Of a stretch of DNA of 64,000 nt, positions 26,101 to 37,790 are shown in pieces (position 1 is the stretch's first letter; each line of letters starts with the position of its first letter). The position numbers and the translations under genes were made by a program. The notes below the pieces were generated by a model, which was not told where the DNA came from, did no database searches, and saw only the letters and a list, made by a program, of their open reading frames with translations. This DNA is from Anas platyrhynchos (lineage: Eukaryota > Chordata > Aves > Anseriformes > Anatidae). The stretch spans positions 35,063,001 to 35,127,000 of the forward strand of contig NC_092591.1 of assembly GCF_047663525.1 (NCBI RefSeq). Reading direction: 5' to 3'.

Positions 26101-26927
26101 TCAGGGAGTGTGTGGCACTGGAAAGGGCAGAGCTGTGAGAAGGCAGGCAATCAAAATTTGGTCCTGGTCACTGGCAGATGAGAACCAGGCAAGGAGTCGT
26201 AATGGTGTCTAAACTTGTCCTGTAACATTTGGTGCCAAGTCCAAATAGTTAATGGTGAGAGAGAGAGATTGTGGAAGTGCAGAGTTGGGAGATAAGAGCT
26301 CACGTGTTTATAGCTGTGTGGACAAGTGTCAGGAGTGGCAATTGGCCTTTGTTCACCTCTTTATTGTATTTTTGCAGCATAGGGGGAACACCTAAAAAGT
26401 GGATCCATGTTGTGTTAAGCAGCACATGCATGTTTCAGTACCAGCACTGCTGCCCTGAATTTAGAAAATGTAGGAGCCGCAGGTGTATTAAGGAACAAAG
26501 CGAGTGGGTTGAGGGTGCTCAGCACCTCCTGCTAGCACTTCATCCAGTCAGAAGCGGTGTTTGCTGTAAGGCTTTGTTGCAATGCCAGCGTGGGTTCCTG
26601 TGCTGAAGCTCGCAAACTTGAGGCTGGAGCTGTAGAAAACTCTTTGGGAGAATTCATGAAAGAAATGAGGCTGTAAGAGACCAGCACTAACATACGTGTT
26701 TCCTCAGGGTGTTCTACAAGGTGAAGAGCCGCAGTGCCCACATGAAGAGCCACGCGGAGCAGGAGAAGAAAGCGGCTGCACTGAAGCAGCAAGAGAGAGA
26801 GGCAGCAGTGGCAGCAGCAGCGGCAGCAGCAGCCCACAGCGAGGCCCAGCAGGAAGAGAGCAGCGAGACTGGGAGCAACAGCAGTGGAAGTAGCAGCGGG
26901 AGCTCAGATGAGGATGGAGAAATATAG
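6658..26927 (+). CDS. MIDEAS: MIDEAS (ELMSAN1): ELM2-SANT scaffold of the mitotic deacetylase complex, 12 coding exons
   Basis: Coding exons: 6658-8112, 12901-13221, 14744-15089, 15552-15618, 19317-19459, 20347-20450, 21760-21835, 23020-23108, 24275-24424, 24630-24797, 25087-25286, 26708-26927. The sum is 3,339 nt, 1,112 residues plus TAG; all phases close and all introns are GT/AG. Human MIDEAS is about 1,045 residues. Seen: Gln-rich N-terminal half, a Pro-rich segment ([17 protein letters not shown]), an ELM2 domain at about 731-830, a SANT domain at about 838-892, an acidic Glu run, a basic patch, and one C2H2 finger (C1035, C1038, H1051, H1055) before an Ala/Ser-rich acidic tail. Known for the family: MIDEAS joins DNTTIP1 and HDAC1/2 in the nuclear MiDAC complex; ELM2-SANT binds and activates the deacetylase. 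TRERF1 and ZNF541 are relatives, but the N-terminal [10 protein letters not shown] and the synteny with DNAL1 favour MIDEAS. The first ATG of this exon in the long frame is used. Confidence 0.95.
8113..12900 (+). other. MIDEAS: MIDEAS coding-intron 1 (4.8 kb), no gene seen
   Basis: No coding exon recognised. Holds a polypyrimidine T/C run at about 12453-12488. Other MIDEAS introns (13222-14743, 15090-15551, 15619-19316, 19460-20346, 20451-21759, 21836-23019, 23109-24274, 24425-24629, 24798-25086, 25287-26707) also show no extra gene apart from the CR1 pieces. Confidence 0.5.
12901..13221 (+). CDS. MIDEAS: MIDEAS coding exon 2
   Basis: Residues 486-592, phase 0 at both ends. The acceptor is TTCTTCTCAG and the donor CAG|GTATGG. 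It encodes a low-complexity basic/Ser-rich linker including the motif [13 protein letters not shown]1 element begins about 46 bp past the donor. Confidence 0.9.
13268..13845 (+). mobile_element. CR1 LINE, 5'-truncated 3' end, sense to MIDEAS
   Basis: Shows the diagnostic C-terminal reverse-transcriptase remnant ([20 protein letters not shown] in one frame, with a stop where the usual LLERVQRR follows) and the conserved 3' stretch (CTGAGAAAGCTGTGGTTGTT, GGTTGCCCAGAGAAG, CATGGAGGTGTTTAAGG). Stops and frame breaks show it is dead. The 3' terminal repeat is degraded. The exact 3' edge is approximate. Confidence 0.92.
14744..15089 (+). CDS. MIDEAS: MIDEAS coding exon 3: conserved Pro-rich motif before ELM2
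   Basis: Residues 593-707 plus one base of codon 708. The polypyrimidine acceptor ends TTTTTCTAATAG and the donor is A|GTAAGT. It contains [16 protein letters not shown] and [20 protein letters not shown], a stretch also recognisable in TRERF1-type relatives and so likely a functional short motif rather than spacer. Confidence 0.92.
15552..15618 (+). CDS. MIDEAS: MIDEAS coding exon 4 (67 nt)
   Basis: Small exon encoding [19 protein letters not shown], leading into ELM2. It enters in phase 1 and leaves in phase 2 (CC|GTAAGT). The acceptor is TTGCCTTGCAG. Confidence 0.9.
17936..18055 (-). mobile_element. Old CR1 3' fragment, antisense
   Basis: The plus strand reads GAATCCTAGAATAACTTATC ... 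GGACCTTAGGAGGTCATCTGGTCCAAGTCC ... ATCAAGTTACTTGG, a diverged version of the reverse complement of the CR1 3' end. It lies in MIDEAS coding-intron 4 (15619-19316). Confidence 0.65.
19317..19459 (+). CDS. MIDEAS: MIDEAS coding exon 5: start of the ELM2 domain
   Basis: Encodes [18 protein letters not shown] and continues to [13 protein letters not shown], the N-terminal part of the ELM2 domain with its typical [IV]xVGxxFQAxIP signature. Acceptor TTTTTCTGCAG; donor G|GTAAGA. Confidence 0.95.
20347..20450 (+). CDS. MIDEAS: MIDEAS coding exon 6: ELM2 helical part
   Basis: Encodes [20 protein letters not shown] followed by [15 protein letters not shown], the C-terminal helices of ELM2 that contact HDAC1/2 in family structures. 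The acceptor GTGGAAATAG has a weak pyrimidine tract; the donor is CTG|GTGAGT and the exit phase is 0. Confidence 0.92.
21760..21835 (+). CDS. MIDEAS: MIDEAS coding exon 7: ELM2-SANT linker
   Basis: 76-nt exon encoding [20 protein letters not shown] then DYHYT. It bridges ELM2 and SANT. Acceptor TTATTTTAG, donor G|GTTTGC. Confidence 0.9.
23020..23108 (+). CDS. MIDEAS: MIDEAS coding exon 8: first part of SANT
   Basis: Encodes [20 protein letters not shown] then KDFFLVQKL, the first two helices of the SANT domain with its W/F/F aromatic spacing. Acceptor TTTTATCTACAG, donor CTT|GTAAGT. Confidence 0.93.
24275..24424 (+). CDS. MIDEAS: MIDEAS coding exon 9: end of SANT
   Basis: 50 codons in phase 0 both ways. 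It encodes [20 protein letters not shown], the third SANT helix with the usual VxFYY-WKK-like signature, then an acidic stretch. By family knowledge the basic residues at the SANT-HDAC interface bind inositol phosphate. Confidence 0.93.
24630..24797 (+). CDS. MIDEAS: MIDEAS coding exon 10: acidic Glu-run exon
   Basis: 56 codons, phase 0. Contains an acidic run (about nine Glu followed by GDED) coded by GAG/GAA repeats at about 24700-24738. The acceptor (CTTTATCTTCTGGTGAAG|AG) is weaker than its neighbours, so the exact 5' edge is less certain; both the open frame and the phase fit. Confidence 0.8.
25087..25286 (+). CDS. MIDEAS: MIDEAS coding exon 11: basic patch and first half of a C2H2 finger
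   Basis: Encodes a Lys/Arg-rich segment ([12 protein letters not shown]) that looks like a nuclear localisation signal, then FPCKKCG, the two zinc-binding Cys. It stops two bases into the next codon (AG|GTAAGA), so the finger is split by a 1.4 kb intron. Confidence 0.92.
26708..26927 (+). CDS. MIDEAS: MIDEAS terminal coding exon: second half of the finger and acidic tail
   Basis: Completes the finger ([15 protein letters not shown]) and continues into a charged helix, a poly-Ala stretch of GCN codons at about 26808-26831, and a Ser/Gly/Glu tail ending DEDGEI-TAG. Acceptor TTTCCTCAG. Confidence 0.93.
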
Positions 26928-29900
26928 CAGCAGGCCCAAAGTGGAGGGAGTAGCAAGGCTGGACCCATCTCCCCCTCAGTGATTTCACTATTTTGCTTGC
27001 ACTTTTCTTACCTGAACCATCAGTTTCAGTGCTGCAGTTTCCTCATGCCACATGTTCCATTTTGCCTTGCCAGTACTGACCAAGCCAGAATGGTGGACAA
27101 AAAGATTTGTTTCAACTTGGATTTTTTTTTTAAACAAGATTTCTATTTATAACCATACCTAAGGTACATAACAGAACAATGTCTCCTGCAGTGGAAGTAA
27201 GTTCTCTCTCAGGTCAATCAGACCTTTCTTCTTGTGCTTGTCAGGAATCATGATAATGGGACTCTTGGATATAACGCTTTCCAGACCAGAGCAAGAAAAT
27301 GATGCTCTGCTCTGAGCTAACTGTATCCACTTACTGTGACACTGGTGATTTCTAGATGTTTTCTTTCTTAGCAAGTTGTTCTTCCTGTTACACTATCCTG
27401 CCTTTCTTTCTGAGCATTTATTCAGGTTGCCAACAAGTTTTGTGGAAAGATGGCTTGCACTTTTGGCCTCTGCTTCACAAAAATGAAAAGTGGGGTGAGC
27501 AAGACACGCTTCTTCCTTTTGAGAGGAAGATTTACTTTTCAAAGGAACAATGAGGTGCTTTTGTTTTTATGCTGTTACGAATGCAGCAATAGATGTAAGG
27601 ATATCCTGTGGGATTAGAGTAGCCACAGGCCTTTCGGGTTGTCTCATCATGGAAAATGAAACAGTCAGCCTTTGATTAACTTATTGGAAAATAGTCTGGG
27701 CTTCACAAGTGCAATTTGAAATGAAAACTGCTGGTTTTGACATTGGTTGTAGGGAAGCAAGCTTGTTTAGTGAAAATGAACCAGGACCTTGTATGTGTGT
27801 CAGACTGTGTGCACCCCAGAGATGGGAGGAATAGACTCTCATCTCTACCCAGCTCCTTAAATCCCTCGGCGAGTGGCTTTTACCTCTCAACACGTCCACT
27901 TCTTTCTTGTGGCAGTGCTCATTTATTCCTTGAAATTGCCATCATTGAGAGCTTGTATTAGGCAGAGCCCTAGTTTTGCAGAACTTCCTGTCAGTGTGTG
28001 GTTGTGTGTGCAGTGGGAGCTTTCTGCTTATTTCGACACAAGTGGCTGGACAGCTGTTCCTGCTGGGTTGTCCCTCTGACCTCTCAGCTTGCTGACGCAG
28101 TGACCTTTCCTTCAGAACTGACCTATGCTAATAGCCAAAAAACATCTAGCCTCCTGGTGAAGGAGAGTTAAGATCGTGCAGAAGTAGTCCAGGTGACACA
28201 TTAGATCTGCACAGGATTGTTCTGCACATCTTTGTAGCCCACGTTTATCATTATTTTATAATGATGTAAAGAATCAGATCTCTTCTTTGCTCCTTGTGGC
28301 CCGTCAGTCCCAGCCCAGTACTGTGGCTGCCCAGCTTGCTCCCTCACACCAACCAGCCCCGATTCCTCCATCCCCGGTGCCAGCAGTGTGCCGTACCACG
28401 CATGTGCTGCTCTCGTGGTGCAGTTTCGAAGAAGCTGATCACTCCTGCAGCACCAAGCAGGAATCCTAGGTGGGTTACTGCACATGAACTACAGCTGTTC
28501 CCAACTGGCTGATTTCCTTAAAATTTGGCCCTTCAAGCTGCCAAATGAATTCCAGGTAATATATACTTGTCAAGTTATCCATGGAAAATGGATCTGATTC
28601 CAGCATGCCACCTTCTTTTCCTGCCCCAGGTAACTTCACGCAACCATGATTACTTCACTGCCCATGTCGGCAAGGCTGTGTATTGCACCACGTTTTCTTT
28701 GACACGTATATGCTTTTGCATAGACTTCTTTTTCTTGGTAGAAACAGTTACTACTCTTAAAATGAGTAGCGTTATCATTAAGGACTGCACTTTTTTCGGT
28801 GTTGACACTTTTGCCTGCAAGTGTCTGCCAGTGCTGTATTTTTCATTCCTAACACAGTTGGGCATCCCTATTGGCATTTGGATGGCTGTTCCGTGTTCCT
28901 GCTCGTATGGGTCTTGTTGACAAGACTGCGGAAGCAGATGGCGTGTCAAACTATTAAAATCCATTCAAAAACTGCAGAGAACTGAAAGCTACATATTTTT
29001 AAAGAGAAGTTTAAGCCTATCAGTCTTCCCATTAAGAATCTCAGTGTTGATTATCCTTTTCTTTGTGTAAATTGGAGAAAAGGCTACCATTAAATTATCC
29101 TAGGGCCCTTAGAGAGAGCAGAAGCTGTAGCATACTGTGCCAGGACAGACAGTAGGTGAAGCAGCTGGAACTCACAGCTCACTTGTAGTGCTGGGATTAA
29201 TTCCAGTAAAAAGCAATGTAGCAATTAAAGTCCTGAAGTGTGTCTCTGGGAAGTTGCCAGTGGTTCCCAGATCCTGAGAACTGCAAGGCAGGGCAACCAT
29301 TCAGCAGGGCTGGTGAGTATAGCTAAAAAGGATTTTAAATAATCTAGATGTTGTTATGCTGTTGTAATGAAAGCATTTCCCTGGGGTACCGGTCTCGGCA
29401 GTAGCGTAGCGCACACTTACTTAAGAGACTGAGAAGGCTTAGAGACACAGAACAAAGAAACAGAGATAGAGTGGACCTGGTACAGGGCAAAAATGGAGAC
29501 TAAAATGAGGCTAATCACACTGTCTTAGCAAAATGCTTTCGCTATCCTTGATAAAACAGTGCAAATCAATTTATATTTAATCCTTTTGGGGGGCGAGGGG
29601 GCAAGAGGCTGTTCCTGTAGGGACAAATGTAATGACCAGTTCTGTCTTGTTTCTGACAAGTAGAACAGGAAGATTAGATGCAGAGAGGTTATTACTGGAA
29701 GAAAATCAGAAAGGGGCTTTTTCTGAGGATGGCCACTAAAAACTATGGGTTAGCATGGCTGACCAAAATTGCTTAAGTATTCCAAGTGAGTGGTAACAAA
29801 TGCTTAGTCTGGAAATGTTTTTGAACATGCTTACATATTGCTAGTAGCCACCGAAAGACCTCTTTTCTATCATGATAATAAGGAAAAATGCTCCTTCGAG

Positions 29901-31865
29901 TGTGTTGTTTAAACAAGCAAAACCAAACCTGCTGTCCACTTGCTTACAGTAGCAGTTTGGAATTGATCATATGTCTGAATTAGATCAAAAGTTGGCAGAG
30001 TTGTTTCCAAAAAATAAAAATAAAACAAAAAACAATTCCCCAGTCACTGTAGACAAAGCATTTGAACTGAATTTGTCTGATCAGGGATGAATTCTGGTAT
30101 TCTTTGTGGGGAAAAATTACTTGAGTGGCTCTTTACTGCAGCACAGTGGTAATTTAAGGCTGTGTTGTTCCAATTACGATTTTTTAAACAAGTTTTATAT
30201 TCTAATGACTTGTCCATTTTCAAGCTCTGTGTGAATTATTTTCCATTGTTTAAAAGCACTTTGACAGATCTCCATTCTCTCCATTCTTGCCATTAATTTA
30301 GAAAAAGGCGCTGTATGCTTCCTTACCAAGCTGAGTGTGAACAAGGAAGGTGTCTCTTTGCATTAGCTGTCTTTTCTATGGGAACAAACAGAAAATGTAT
30401 AGACTGCAGGTCTGTAAATGTGTGCTGATGTCTTTTGCCTTTTATAGTGCAAGACCAGGCTTCATGTGGTCATATAGCCAGTAGTCAGGTGGTTGCATTT
30501 CCAAACAAGTACCTGTTTTGAGTCTTGATGCCAGCTTTGGGTGTTGCAGAGATGCCACGATAGAAGGTTGTACTGTCACATTTTGGCCTGGTCACGTGCT
30601 TTTGCCCTTCTGCCTGTGTTGTCTGCCCTTTACAGATAGATTCAGCCTTTCAGGTTTGTGCTCTGCATGGGATAGCATCTCAGTTTTGTAAGACCGTGTG
30701 TATATAATTACTAGATACATGCATGCACTTCTGATGCATATCTGATATAGCTACAGGTGTTTTGCAGTCCAGCTGCAAGGAGAACAACTCTACATCTCAA
30801 TTTATTGGATGTTTTTCCATTTAAAATCACGGGCGGTTTTGCTGACCAGGTAGCGGTGTCGTAGGGAACTCGCCTCTGTGAGCTGCAGGCCCCCAGACCT
30901 GCCTCTGCAGGACTTGGTGTGTTGAGAGCTGGGGCCTGGTGGGACTGGGCAAAAAGGACATGCTGAAGCTTAAAGGTAACTCCTCTGTTACTCCCATACT
31001 AGTGATGTAACACAAAGTCCAAATCAGCTAACAACACATCTCATTTCTCAAACCTGATACTTAAGGTCATTTCGTGTATTGCAGCAAACTTATCTTAACA
31101 GTCAATGTACAAAAAAGTTGTTTGCGAAACCAGAAAGAGTGCCCGTTCTCACTTAGCTATTATGTACCGCTTAACTCTCTTTCGGGCAGCGGACTTGGAA
31201 AGTCCTAATATGTTTTCTATTTTAAAAAAACACGAGTGGGGAGGACAACAGCCATAGAAGTCTTGTCTGCTTTCACACAACGGCACTTTTAGTCCAATGA
31301 TTACCTCTGCCACAAACCACCTTCTCAGCCATGTTTTCCCATGTAATCTTTCTCCCTGTTTTTTCTTCTAATGTATGTCTGCAAGTTTATAAAGCTTTAA
31401 AGAGACAAAGAAGTGGTGTCTGCAAACCGTGTTTGATATTCGTGGGGGTGAGTTTCTATGACTTGGGTTCAGCTGCTTTACTTGCGCTCAGTCTCTCCAA
31501 TGTCAAGTGTTAGGAAGACACAAACTTTGAACCCGCAGCTGTCTAAGGATTTTTTTGTTCAGAGATTAGGGTTCCATTGACAGCTGAGCCTGAAAGATCC
31601 TTAACTTCTCAAGATTATAAAACAGCATATATTTTTATAGAAATGTAATTGTATATTTTAAAAAAAATGTTTCTTGCAGCTTCTCCATATGTATTTTTCC
31701 CCTCGTAGTTCAGATTTGATACAAACTGGTTTTTTTTGTGTTCATTCTTTTTATGTTGTTTTTAAATTTTTAGTCAAAGCTTTCGTGTACTGTACAGGAG
31801 CAGTCAGCCTTTGTAATTACTGTATAAATGCTTTATAATAAAGTATATTACTTTTATTTTAACAA
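26928..31865 (+). other. MIDEAS: MIDEAS 3' UTR (about 4.9 kb)
   Basis: No protein-like ORF after the TAG. The nearest well-formed polyadenylation context downstream is AATAAA at 31837-31842, followed by GT-rich sequence (TTTTGTGTGTTTG at about 31882). A long 3' UTR agrees with what is known of mammalian MIDEAS mRNA. Shorter isoforms are possible; the end is inferred. Confidence 0.6.
31837..31842 (+). terminator. MIDEAS: Polyadenylation signal AATAAA, probable MIDEAS 3' end
   Basis: The canonical hexamer sits in an AT-rich context (TTATAATAAAGTATATT) with a GT-rich element 35-50 nt downstream. An ATTAAA at about 32116 is a second candidate. Confidence 0.6.
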
Positions 31866-33789
31866 GCGAGCAGACACTTCCTTTTGTGTGTTTGCTGCCT
31901 AGGGCACCTTCTAAAAGACTGTTACATGTTAAAAATGTACATATATAAATATAGTTACCTGTTGCTGTACAGTTGTGATAGACTGGACTGAATTTATTTT
32001 TTGTGTGCTTTTTTTTATAAAATATTAATACACTAAAGGAAATCTTGCTGATGTGATTGTAATGTACTATGTAACTTATTTACTTAATATCCTCTATATA
32101 TCTAAAAAACCTTTTATTAAATGAGGTTTAAAAAATAGTTTCATAGCCCAGTTTTTTTGTTGATGTGGCTGCGGGGCTCGGGGTGGGTATTGGCAGTGAT
32201 ACGTTTGTGCAAAGGAAGCATTGCAGGTTCTGTTATGAGTTCCTTTTAGCTCTTCTGCTCTCTGATCACGTTTACCTCTATATTTTCCATAGCAGCCCTC
32301 AGGGCTGTTTCTCAATATTTTCCCTGAAGACATCAGAAGCCAGGAAGAGTCTTGAAAGAGTTCTTAGAAATATGCAAGGAACGCTTCCTTGGTCCACCTC
32401 TGTGCTGCAAATGAGGACAGCTGAATTCTGCTTCTGAAACAACCTCAAGGCAGCATGAAGTCAGTCAGCACTTGAGGCCTGTATCAAATCTGAATTCCTG
32501 AATGGCTGTTGGGTGGGATAGAAAATAGGGACTGAAGTAAATCTAGAGCCGCTGGAAAAGGAGGTAACACTTTCCTGCTGCTTAGTAGTTGAACCTGCTG
32601 GTTGTAGAAACAACGGCAACTCATATTTTCCAATGGTGGATTTAGTATGTATATCTACATACATTATTGAACACTGTCTTAAAGGCACTTGTCTGTTACC
32701 CTGGATCTTTTTTCTTTTTGAATTTTGTAATACAGCACTAATCCAATTTCTTCTGGCAGCTGGATGTCTTGCTGTGGGTATTAAATATTAATATACTTCC
32801 TTCCATCTTCAAAGCAAAGGTTTCTTCTCTTCTGGTAGTTGGCTGTTCATACATAACTAGCCGACTGTATCTGGCACCTGCGGGCATGAAGTCTTTAAAA
32901 GCTGCAAATGTTTTGCTACGTTAAGCATACTGCAGAAATGTGTATCGATGTCTGACTGGTTTCCTACAAGCTTTCAGGTAGGACCAAAGGTGGCTCACCT
33001 GAAAATAATTCCTTTTGTTTCAGTTGCTCATTTATGCTGACAAATTTAGGTTCCAAGACTGACAAAGCTGAAAGAAGAAAGATTTAGCTGAAGATATTTT
33101 TATTTTTTTCAGCTCAGTGTAAGAGCCCTTGCTTTAATTTACTCCTGCAGATGTGGATGTTAATCATCAACAGCAGTTGGGGCAGTAAGTAAGTAGCACG
33201 TTGCATAGTTGGCACAGACAATGTGTTGGCCTCACCAGCAAAGCCAACTGGCAGAAGTGTTTCAGGCTGACTACTTAGTACTAGAACTGTGAAGCCATGT
33301 AAACTAAGTCTGGATAATGCAAAAAGCCACACGTCTTGGGTGGTTTGTTTTTCTTTTCTTTTTTTAACTGGTGGATCCAAGTGCAAGCTTACAGAAGTCA
33401 CTTCAACTGCATAGAAATACCTTACGAAGTGCTTCACAGATTAGCAAGTTTAAATGCATTTTGAGATAGTGGCATTGTGATGAATTTTGCCGTAATTCCA
33501 TATAGGTGGTATTGTTTGTTTATTTTTTTAATAGAATTACAGCTGTTGTTGCAGGATGATATTCTTGTAATTGAGACTGCTGTGGACTGCGGGGTAGAAA
33601 GCTTTTTCTTTTATAGCTGAGTTTTGACAATGTATTTCAGTGATGCTGCTTACTGAAAGCTAGTTTTTGTTACAGAAGTTTAGTACAGAGCAGTTGTCCT
33701 GGCTGAATGCAGTTGACTGTATAATACTTACTATTCACAGCTTAAATTCAAAGCAAATTAACAATTTTGTGTTGAAGTAAGACTTACCC
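31866..33789. other. Interval between convergent MIDEAS and DNAL1 ends; no gene seen
   Basis: AT-rich, with only short open frames lacking protein-like composition. In human this interval holds the intronless, gag-derived PNMA1; no ORF of that kind is present here on either strand. Several TTTATT motifs (minus-strand AATAAA) occur at about 33100 and 33519-33524, so DNAL1 transcripts may run further than drawn. Confidence 0.5.
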
Positions 33790-36700
33790 TTTATTTAACA
33801 TAACATGGCCTTTTTTCCCTATAGAAAAGTAAACATTTTTTCTTAGGACCTAAGAACAAATCTGACAACCAATATCTTTCTTAAAAGATCGAAAAATATT
33901 CATGTATCAGATGACAACAATCACAATATATCAATGCTTTTGAAGTCTAAGTTATTTTCTATTCTAAAATATAGAGGCAATAAGGGACAGCACTTACAAA
34001 CTAAATTGCTCCCTGAGCAGCTAGGAAAGTTTTTAATGAGAACAACATTTAATTTCTGAAAGCTCTTCAGAAGTTGAACTATTCCATTACACAACAGCCA
34101 AAGTTTTTTGTATAAAATAACATTCTATTATTTTTATACAAGTTTCACAGAAGATCATTTATAAACATAGGCCTAAATAATTTAAACACGGCAATTTTAA
34201 CAGTTTGGTCATGCTACAAAATTACTGTATACAAAAGGTAATCAAAAGTAGATGTTAAAAGTGCTCTCTTGCTTGAAGATTTTTCCAAATGAGTCTACTT
34301 TCTAGTGTAACCTGAGTCATTTGCTGGTTCTCAGGTCTCTTTCCAGCCATTCGCAACATAATCACCGCATACATCGGCTCTTTGAAGAGAGATCAGTGTG
34401 CTAACAAGTAGGTAAAATACTTATTTCCTATCTCTAATTTAATTTTAGATATTTTTCTAAGGAATAAAGTGGATGCTAATCCTCCATAATTTCAGTGGGA
34501 AAAGCAGAATTCCACATGGCTTGCAAGTTTTACATGGGTGCTCTTTTCATCCATGACTAATAATGTGCTTAGGACTTTAATGGATGTGGTGAGATATGGA
34601 AGCGCAAAGAATAATACAGAAAGACAAGTCCTTCAACATCCTACTCAGCCACGCCTCAGGGGCATGCAGTCTGATCATGTTAGCTTATAAATGACACGGT
34701 GCATCAGCACCATTAGTATGCAGATCTGCTGCTTTAATTCTGTCGTCTGCATACATCTTCCACCACATCCAGTGCATAATTTTAAAGTGCAAATTTTAAA
34801 AACTTATGAAAACTTTTTTCTTATTTTGGAGGAGAAAAAGTTAATGGGGTTTAGCTTTGTTCTTGACAGTAACCACAATTCATCAGATAAAGCAGCATTA
34901 AGCTGAAACTTCAAAAGGGCTTTAATTTCTACACTAAGATACTGCAGCATGAAGGGTGAATGGTATAGGAAAGTTTGTAAACGTACCTTACTGCTGTTAC
35001 AATGGTGCTGATTCTGGATGCCTTGTTCCTTCAATAATGATTTGTGTATGTGTGTGTAGTATTTATAATGTAGCCCAAAATAAGAGCTAGAGCATTTGTG
35101 CTGTTAATCCATTAAAAGAGCTGATGACAGTGGGCTACATGATACCCACAGCTCCACCACCTAACAACTGCACCAGTTACTGTTGGACTGATCACCATAC
35201 GCATAGCCTCTGTTTGTCACTTACGGAAGCCAGCCTGATTACCTCCAGCCCTTCCTTGTCACCTACAAGAGCCAGGAATCATTCTTTCACCCCTCAAGTC
35301 TTGACAATGGAGCTGTGCTTTGTTCCAGTTGTCACCACACAGGACACTTACCTTTCTCTTCTGTTCTCAGACTGTCCCAAAATAGCCTGAGTCTTTGCTC
35401 TATCTAATACTGCCTTCATGAACGTACGCACTTAGACCATATTTAGGTACTAAAAAAATCAGCCACTAGGATTACATGGCATTGGAGCACATTCTCTCTA
35501 TCTCCCTACTCTCTCGTTTCATTTCAGTAGCTAATTAAGCCATACATACCATAATTAGAAACTGTACTAGGAGAACACAGTTACAGAGGTTTGAATGCAT
35601 TGCTTCTCAGCCAAGCTCTGTGATTCTATCCTGGAACTATCTCCACACACATATATGAATTTGACTTCTCCTTTTGTTAGTATTAGCCAGAAGTCAGGTT
35701 TTATTCCATTCCAGCTCTGACTCAAGGTAAACACATTTTAATTGCAGTAGTCAGGAGCACGTGCCAATCCCCTATCACCCTAACACAAAAGTTGCAGTCA
35801 GCAGAGACTGCGTGTGCTATAACATAGGTGTTTTCAGAGCACGTCCACTTTTCCAAAAGTGGCTGCTAGTGAACTTCATGGATTAGTTCTAAAAGAGGAC
35901 AATGTGAAATGGTTGTTGACTCCGTATCATTACATGTGGGTACAAAACCTGTAAAATAAATCCAGTGATCAAGTTAACTAAGAACCAGCTTCTGCTTGCC
36001 AGAGCTGCTGTCTGGAAATGGTTTATGCTGGGTGAGGAATGCCAACAGCATTCACCATTGCTCTTCTGGCCTTTTATTAAGAAAGGGCTCTAAATCAAAC
36101 TCAAATTTTATCTGCAATTGCCAACTTAACTTGGAATGCTTACAAATTTTTCTAACACTCAAAGACCAATGAGAGAGAATATATTGAAACTAAATGATGA
36201 TTTCCTTGTTATCTTCTATTTCACATTTTTTACTTAATTCTACTGCTAATCAATTTCTATCTTCTACTAAAATTATACCTGGAGCTTGAGTTCAGTATCA
36301 CTGTCACCTAGGCCTATTCCACCATTTTCTCTCTGACCATGACTTCCAGGATATCAACCCCTGCCATACCTTCACAAACAAAATAATAAAAGTGGCATTC
36401 TGCCTCCTTCCCTTATATACCTGTTCTAAAACTGGGACGCATGCTTCTTGCCATTCTAATTTAAACAAAGATGATGCCAAGAATTAGAAGAAAACCTTAA
36501 AAAATATAAATAAATAATAAAATAACATGAAATAAAATAAAAGCTGCCAAAATATCTATTTAGATCACTTGATCTAGTCTCTAAAGAAAACAGAGGAAAA
36601 AAGGGAGAAAAAAACAGGGAGAAAAAACATTTGGCATCCAGTAGTGCAATCAGGAATGTCTTCATTGTTTTAACGCTTTTCACTAAAAAATAGTTACCTG

Positions 36701-37790
36701 TCATATAAGGGGGCTTTATAAAAACTGGTTAACCTGCAATACAGCACATTTAGTATGTCTTCAAAACTTATTTTCCAGTGCCCGCTTTCCATCTCATCTC
36801 ACCTCATCTCCACTCACCTTCTTCAGTAACTACATACACAATCCACTCACTGCTTACATCTGTGCTTTAAAAAAAAACCTAATGAGTATCTCAAAATCAG
36901 AATTTTAAATCCCAAGCCCAGGTCTTTGTTCACTGCTTGAGTTAGTACTAGCCTACGAAATTACAGGAAAATTCCAGAGCTGAGAAGGATTATGTCCATC
37001 AGTGTGCCAAAACAAAACTAACTAGGAACCAGCTGTAGACTAATAACTACATTTTTCCAATCACAATAATTTCTTAATGAGAAATGAAAAGCTAGCATTT
37101 TAGTCTCACTGCAACCATGCAAAGAATTCCCATTGCCTCTTTAAAATAAATAAACATACACATTGTACATGGCCTTCTAAGCTACGAAGCTCAGAGTTCC
37201 CAAGAAGCCCAGTTCAAAACTTAAGGCCAGTAACAAGAGATCATGAGCCCAATACCTTTTTTGTGCGTACGTCCACAACTACTGGGCCTATTTGGCATAA
37301 TAGTTAAGGGGATGAAAAGGCAAATTCACATACTTAAAATATTAAGGGATTCCCATGAGAAAATTAAACCTAACAAAGTCTGTAATGTATCTATAAAACA
37401 CAACATTGTTTAGCCTCAGTGTTTCAAACGAACATTGGCCAGCTGCACCTAACAAGCTAAAATTGTTGTATTACAACCCGAGAGTGGACAACAAGCACCA
37501 CTAACCAGGGATTAGGAATAGCTAGGTATTATTTTAGGTAAAGATTACTTACTAACCAAACAGCAGATAAACTCAGCTCCACTGGTCTCTGCAGAAGATG
37601 TCATAAGCTTGACAAAATTGGTGTGCCTGTATTTTGGTAAATAATTCTTTGGGTGAGAGACGGTGGAGACAAGCTGGTCTTCTAAAAATTGCCCAAAGAT
37701 CTTCTTCAAAACAAATGTTTCTATCAAAGTTCTATGTGCTGAGCAATCTGGAGATACTTAAATAATTAAATACCCAGAATGAAAGTCTCA
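33790..37790 (-). other. DNAL1: DNAL1 3' UTR, extent uncertain
   Basis: No coding sequence on either strand. Minus-strand AATAAA hexamers occur at 36073-36078, 35700-35705 and 33790-33795. The most distal of these is taken as the limit, but any could be used. Confidence 0.4.

Noticed and set aside
26221..26260. TTTGGTGCC near a TGTAAC, resembling a retroviral primer-binding site
   Set aside because: Too short, no LTR pair and no internal retroviral coding sequence nearby.
26532..26988. Leu/Cys/Ser-rich minus-strand ORFs
   Set aside because: Antisense of the MIDEAS last exon, produced by GCN and AGC repeats.
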